Shown: positions 61,801 through 64,000 of the stretch, one piece after another
Numbering within the stretch: the stretch's first letter is position 1
Layout: each line of letters begins with the position of its first letter
NCBI RefSeq assembly: GCF_013745115.1
Contig: NZ_CP051151.1
Span: 620,001 to 684,000, forward strand
Source: Hujiaoplasma nucleasis
Lineage (GTDB): Bacteria > Bacillota_I > Bacilli_A > Izemoplasmatales > Hujiaoplasmataceae
Direction: 5' to 3'
Length of the DNA: 64,000 nucleotides
The notes under the pieces: generated by a model
Database searches by the model: none
Told to the model about the DNA's origin: nothing
Seen by the model: only the letters and a program-made list of their open reading frames with translations
Program-made: the position numbers and the translations under genes

Positions 61801-64000
61801 CACTAGGATAATCATAGGCTAGTAATTCATCCGTGGTCATAGGATTATCTGGTAAGACAACAGGATTATTTCTAGAAATAATCTCTTGAACTAAATCGAT
61901 ATTATAAAGACCTTGCATATATAAACCGTTATAATACATAGTCATAGAACCATATAATAAAACATAATCACCCTTATATGCATTCAAATTAGAACCTTCA
62001 ACCTTAATCATTTGCCCTAAATCATTCATAATGTAAATATATTCAGGACTATAAAATACAACTAATCCTTCTACAAAGGCTTCTGAATAAGATTCTAAAT
62101 CAGAAAACTCATCTACAGTAATAGCATTTAACTGTGATGTATAATGAATAGTTTCATTAATATCCCCAGCTGTAACTGTAATTGTAATAGCAAAGATTTG
62201 GTCACTCATACTATATGTAAAATAGTTTATATCAAAATCATAGTAAGCAAAATTAGGATCATCAAATGACCAAGAAATTTCAGCACCAATCACAGGGTGA
62301 TAAGCAGGGATATCTATAGTTTCAAAAACTTGGAAAGTTTTACCATCATAATAATGATGGAACATATCTACTAAAATATCAACCCGTTCTTGATCAGTGT
62401 ATTCAGGAATTCTTAAGTCATTACGGATACCTTCATAATAGAACATTAAGCTACCATCAAAGTCACGGTAGATAAAACCACGAATAATCACTTCTAAACC
62501 TATATAATCAAATACTTTTTCAAAAGCACCATGACTCATCATCATTAATGGTATTTGATTATTTTCAGTTACAATATAAACCCCATAATCTATTTCACTT
62601 AATTGATCTAATAATTGTCCTCTAATTTCTATATATTGACCATATATATGTAAATTATCAAGATTTAAAGCTAATAAATCAGCATCTGTATAAACACTCG
62701 GTGAAAGCATTAAATCATTGCCTTTAGAAATAATCTTTTTAACCACCAAATCACCATCAAAGAAATCTAGATAAGTCATTTGATAATCTCTATCATTTCT
62801 TACAGCTAATCTAGCATAATCACCAACTTCTAAATAAGGAATATTGTAAGCGTATAAATAACCGCTATCATCTTTTAGTAACATATCCATTTCTGATTTA
62901 GAAATAACAATAGCATCAATTAAGAAGACTGAACCAGTCATGTCATCAATCACTTCAGAAATCAAAGCTATATCCATAGGCATCAAAGTCACCATTAAAG
63001 TAAATGTATAAGCTTGGTCATTGATTGTCAATGCAACTTCAAATGGAATCTCAACTTGACTATCTGTATTTTTAAACTGTTGATTAACTGAATCAAAGTA
63101 ATCTTCATATCCTAAGGCAGGTTCATATGAAATGTATTGTCCAAAATATGGCAAGTCTTGAATCATTAAAGTATCACCAGAGAAGAATACTAAGTTGAAA
63201 TTAGATTCAATACTTGATTTAATCAATAAAGCTTTTTCTTCTATACTTAAGGCTAATACAGAATATGATAACATAGAAGCTATAGGCTCATCACCAAAAA
63301 CATCAAAAACAAAGTCTAAAGAAATTTGATTTCCTATATTATTTAAGAAATCTAATTCTGTTAAAGTATCAATCGTATCGTAATTAATCATGATACTTGT
63401 CAAAGATATAGGATCAAATACATAATAATTTGAATCTATTGTTAATAATATACCCTCAATAGAGAAAGTTTCGTACATATTATCAATAGATAAATATTGT
63501 AATTCAGACATAGGAATCGGAGTTATGGTTGGTAATGGTTGATCTGTGCCTATAAGGCCAATATTCAACACATAATCAATCACAGGAATACCATTATAGA
63601 AATTAAGCAATCCAAGAACATTGATTTGATCTCCTACATTATATGGACTATGATCAACATCAATTGCTAAATAACCAGTATCATCAAAAATAAGTAGGCC
63701 AGTGACGCCAGTCTTCATTTTTCCATATATGACACCTGTTACTTGAATTACAGTACCTGCAGGTTGATGAGTTTGATAGAAGATTGAACTTTGATCTGTC
63801 TCATCTATCCACCTTGCATAAAGAATAATATCTTCAGCTGGCATATATGACCAAGAAAAACTAATATTATAAGCAGCGTCCACATACCATCCTGCAAATG
63901 AATAACCTTCTTTAGTTGGTTCAGTAGGTTCAGTAATAACATCTTGATAATAATAAGTATCTGCTAGTAAAGAACTTCCACCAACACTATCATAAGTTAT
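58811..64000 (-). CDS. Giant secreted OB/Ig-repeat protein, N-terminus outside the window
   Basis: 1729 codons visible, in frame to the window edge. The GTG at 63883 is internal, not a start. At the left of the visible protein is an InlB B / Flg_new repeat (GYSFAGWYVDAAYN). Then about five and a half units of roughly 310 residues follow, each with two OB-like modules (IQGVIVAMNENEGVIILHDG; GDEVIVIGE; VEGLVVFYSPEYIYIMND) and one Ig-like module (FTFTIDILPDE; ITVTAGDINETIHYT). No catalytic motif, sortase signal or C-terminal anchor is seen. OB modules of this sort occur in secreted nucleases. Probably an extracellular binding protein or the tail of a nuclease. Confidence 0.75.
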   Translation of the reverse strand: MTYDSVGGSSLLADTYYYQDVITEPTEPTKEGYSFAGWYVDAAYNISFSWSYMPAEDIILYARWIDETDQSSIFYQTHQPAGTVIQVTGVIYGKMKTGVTGLLIFDDTGYLAIDVDHSPYNVGDQINVLGLLNFYNGIPVIDYVLNIGLIGTDQPLPTITPIPMSELQYLSIDNMYETFSIEGILLTIDSNYYVFDPISLTSIMINYDTIDTLTELDFLNNIGNQISLDFVFDVFGDEPIASMLSYSVLALSIEEKALLIKSSIESNFNLVFFSGDTLMIQDLPYFGQYISYEPALGYEDYFDSVNQQFKNTDSQVEIPFEVALTINDQAYTFTLMVTLMPMDIALISEVIDDMTGSVFLIDAIVISKSEMDMLLKDDSGYLYAYNIPYLEVGDYARLAVRNDRDYQMTYLDFFDGDLVVKKIISKGNDLMLSPSVYTDADLLALNLDNLHIYGQYIEIRGQLLDQLSEIDYGVYIVTENNQIPLMMMSHGAFEKVFDYIGLEVIIRGFIYRDFDGSLMFYYEGIRNDLRIPEYTDQERVDILVDMFHHYYDGKTFQVFETIDIPAYHPVIGAEISWSFDDPNFAYYDFDINYFTYSMSDQIFAITITVTAGDINETIHYTSQLNAITVDEFSDLESYSEAFVEGLVVFYSPEYIYIMNDLGQMIKVEGSNLNAYKGDYVLLYGSMTMYYNGLYMQGLYNIDLVQEIISRNNPVVLPDNPMTTDELLAYDYPSELDKYIYIEITGKVEVYNNIAYLYSYDQIIVLNVPYDQVLYEISQYNNQMVTIKGYVSQSNRYYSTFSGRFWTIDFTGEPGDIVPVNLSNQEKFDYIEAFILDQYQISIYNNQAMDFGEATFFFDDVDLTYTPLNDTLGLFDFTPGYNQFIESVDVLTSVDIQVDLNIGEDSYTFTFTIDILPDEEVTYTDILDIVYDDLTEQTIQGQVLASVYMDEGYALLISDASGIVLVWLPMSLYQSDTAYYYGYVGNIVEISGTASIVNSQGIFTGQTIKVTGADTKPTLTISDSTIADIYSMDVTNSTYVGQVLRVSGILEAETTDYGDYFYLRYGDQIIRIYNEGPSWSQLRNYVGLNVVMIVMTYGLDDVGLPTVLFNMDQYTSEEEIILGDYTEAEIAQMIEDSMIYSLNQYNPLRNAFDYVSYPSPTYYLLNKYPVTITFEPITGLDYINIYDDHFTTLHAPENIEIVVRVHLIVGSYQDTFDLVYYLNGFTLGSLEDLFDPTPSTQEIALQATILHSDFNKHYLIIEDTVYLYCGIIYNTFYKGDQVTIIGQKSVIDGIADYTYNIQVVSDGMTNSITLESLPMTLEEIYLNDFTLNPINQNILTIYGQVSYDKYLGYYILRDGDYLVYLNMLQEGWEYIDYLQEVYNEYIYVDVVMPLEVLRGEFYLMDVLGYNSVRIKEYTSQEEITLIKEYIQSLGTIEVFAGDAISQYIPLEYTFHPYLTLDFALTNENDTGLIDFNNLVINDISTNTILLLDLTLTSYDPINDLYLSETFTITIDIKPRPLTSITDVLYGENNTVYKIQGVIVAMNENEGVIILHDGIDEIVVLLEPVYIYDFSNITLNLGDEVIVIGERVYMSNGLIPIIYSPSITNVIASSQTVSHTIQVMTTADLLDFSLNDFSQYSDYVSIQAYIEWNQSTETPVYTLTLDRLIPPINIDPYEITMLVENDLVLHSELQALDGQELLISAYLIGIDNDYGPIAWYMILDEYDTIPV

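Noticed and set aside
1-64000. CRISPR array, rRNA or tRNA genes
   Set aside because: No regular repeat-spacer series and no conserved rRNA or tRNA sequence were noticed on either strand.
1-64000. Mycoplasma-type code with TGA as Trp
   Set aside because: Trp is encoded by TGG throughout and several intact genes end in TGA (for example at 4616-4618).

Overview
The window looks like a chromosomal segment of a low-GC, free-living relative of the Mollicutes, of the Acholeplasma / Izemoplasma type. The DNA is strongly AT-rich. TGG encodes Trp and TGA serves as a stop, so the Mycoplasma code is not used. Secreted proteins carry lipoboxes or Sec signals and long Ig-like, OB-like and InlB-type repeat regions. 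Core metabolism includes a Na+-pumping oxaloacetate decarboxylase. The placement is inferred from gene content and protein style; no rRNA or tRNA is visible.

Positions 1-20300 are an accessory, defence-rich region. It opens with a helix-turn-helix regulator, two overlapping large serine recombinases, a retron-type reverse transcriptase (RT) with a 66-residue membrane peptide and a structured leader, and two small plasmid/ICE-type genes. Next come toxin-antitoxin and defence genes: a lone AbiEi-like protein, an AbiEi/AbiEii pair, an orphan RelB-like antitoxin, a second AbiEi-like copy broken by one stop codon, a HipB/HipA pair, and an Mrr-type nuclease with two HRDC domains. Between them lie non-coding stretches with duplicated segments and hairpins that change in a compensatory way. 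An IS66 element and an ISL3 element close the region.

Positions 20300-30000 hold a secreted-protein and peptide-modification locus on the minus strand. The probable operon is: secreted two-module protein, radical SAM/SPASM enzyme, HPr-kinase-like protein, PqqD-like protein, S26 signal peptidase, nucleotidyltransferase, 47-residue Cys/Gly/Met-rich precursor, and a large secreted multidomain protein. The precursor stop overlaps the start of that last gene. The large protein appears to continue, after a -1 frame change, into an EndA-type nuclease domain. I read this as an undescribed RiPP (ribosomally made, modified peptide) locus tied to a secreted nuclease.

Positions 30000-58700 are mostly housekeeping and transport. 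They include a frameshifted IS1595-type element that truncated a P-loop kinase gene, uridine kinase, a FecBCDE-type iron importer with palindromic operators, a FUSC-type membrane protein, a methyltransferase and an MscS channel. They also include an ABC-F protein behind an attenuator-like leader, flavodoxin, a CoA-disulfide reductase family enzyme, oadA-G-biotin carrier-oadB-birA, a SecB-like chaperone, znuA-C-B-zur, a TetR regulator, a broken IS110 element with a probable bridge RNA, and a ferritin-like/VIT protein. A lysine riboswitch precedes a three-gene amino acid ABC importer, which makes lysine the likely substrate.

From 58811 to the right edge runs one very large secreted protein, with its N-terminus outside the window. 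It is built from alternating OB-like pairs and Ig-like modules.
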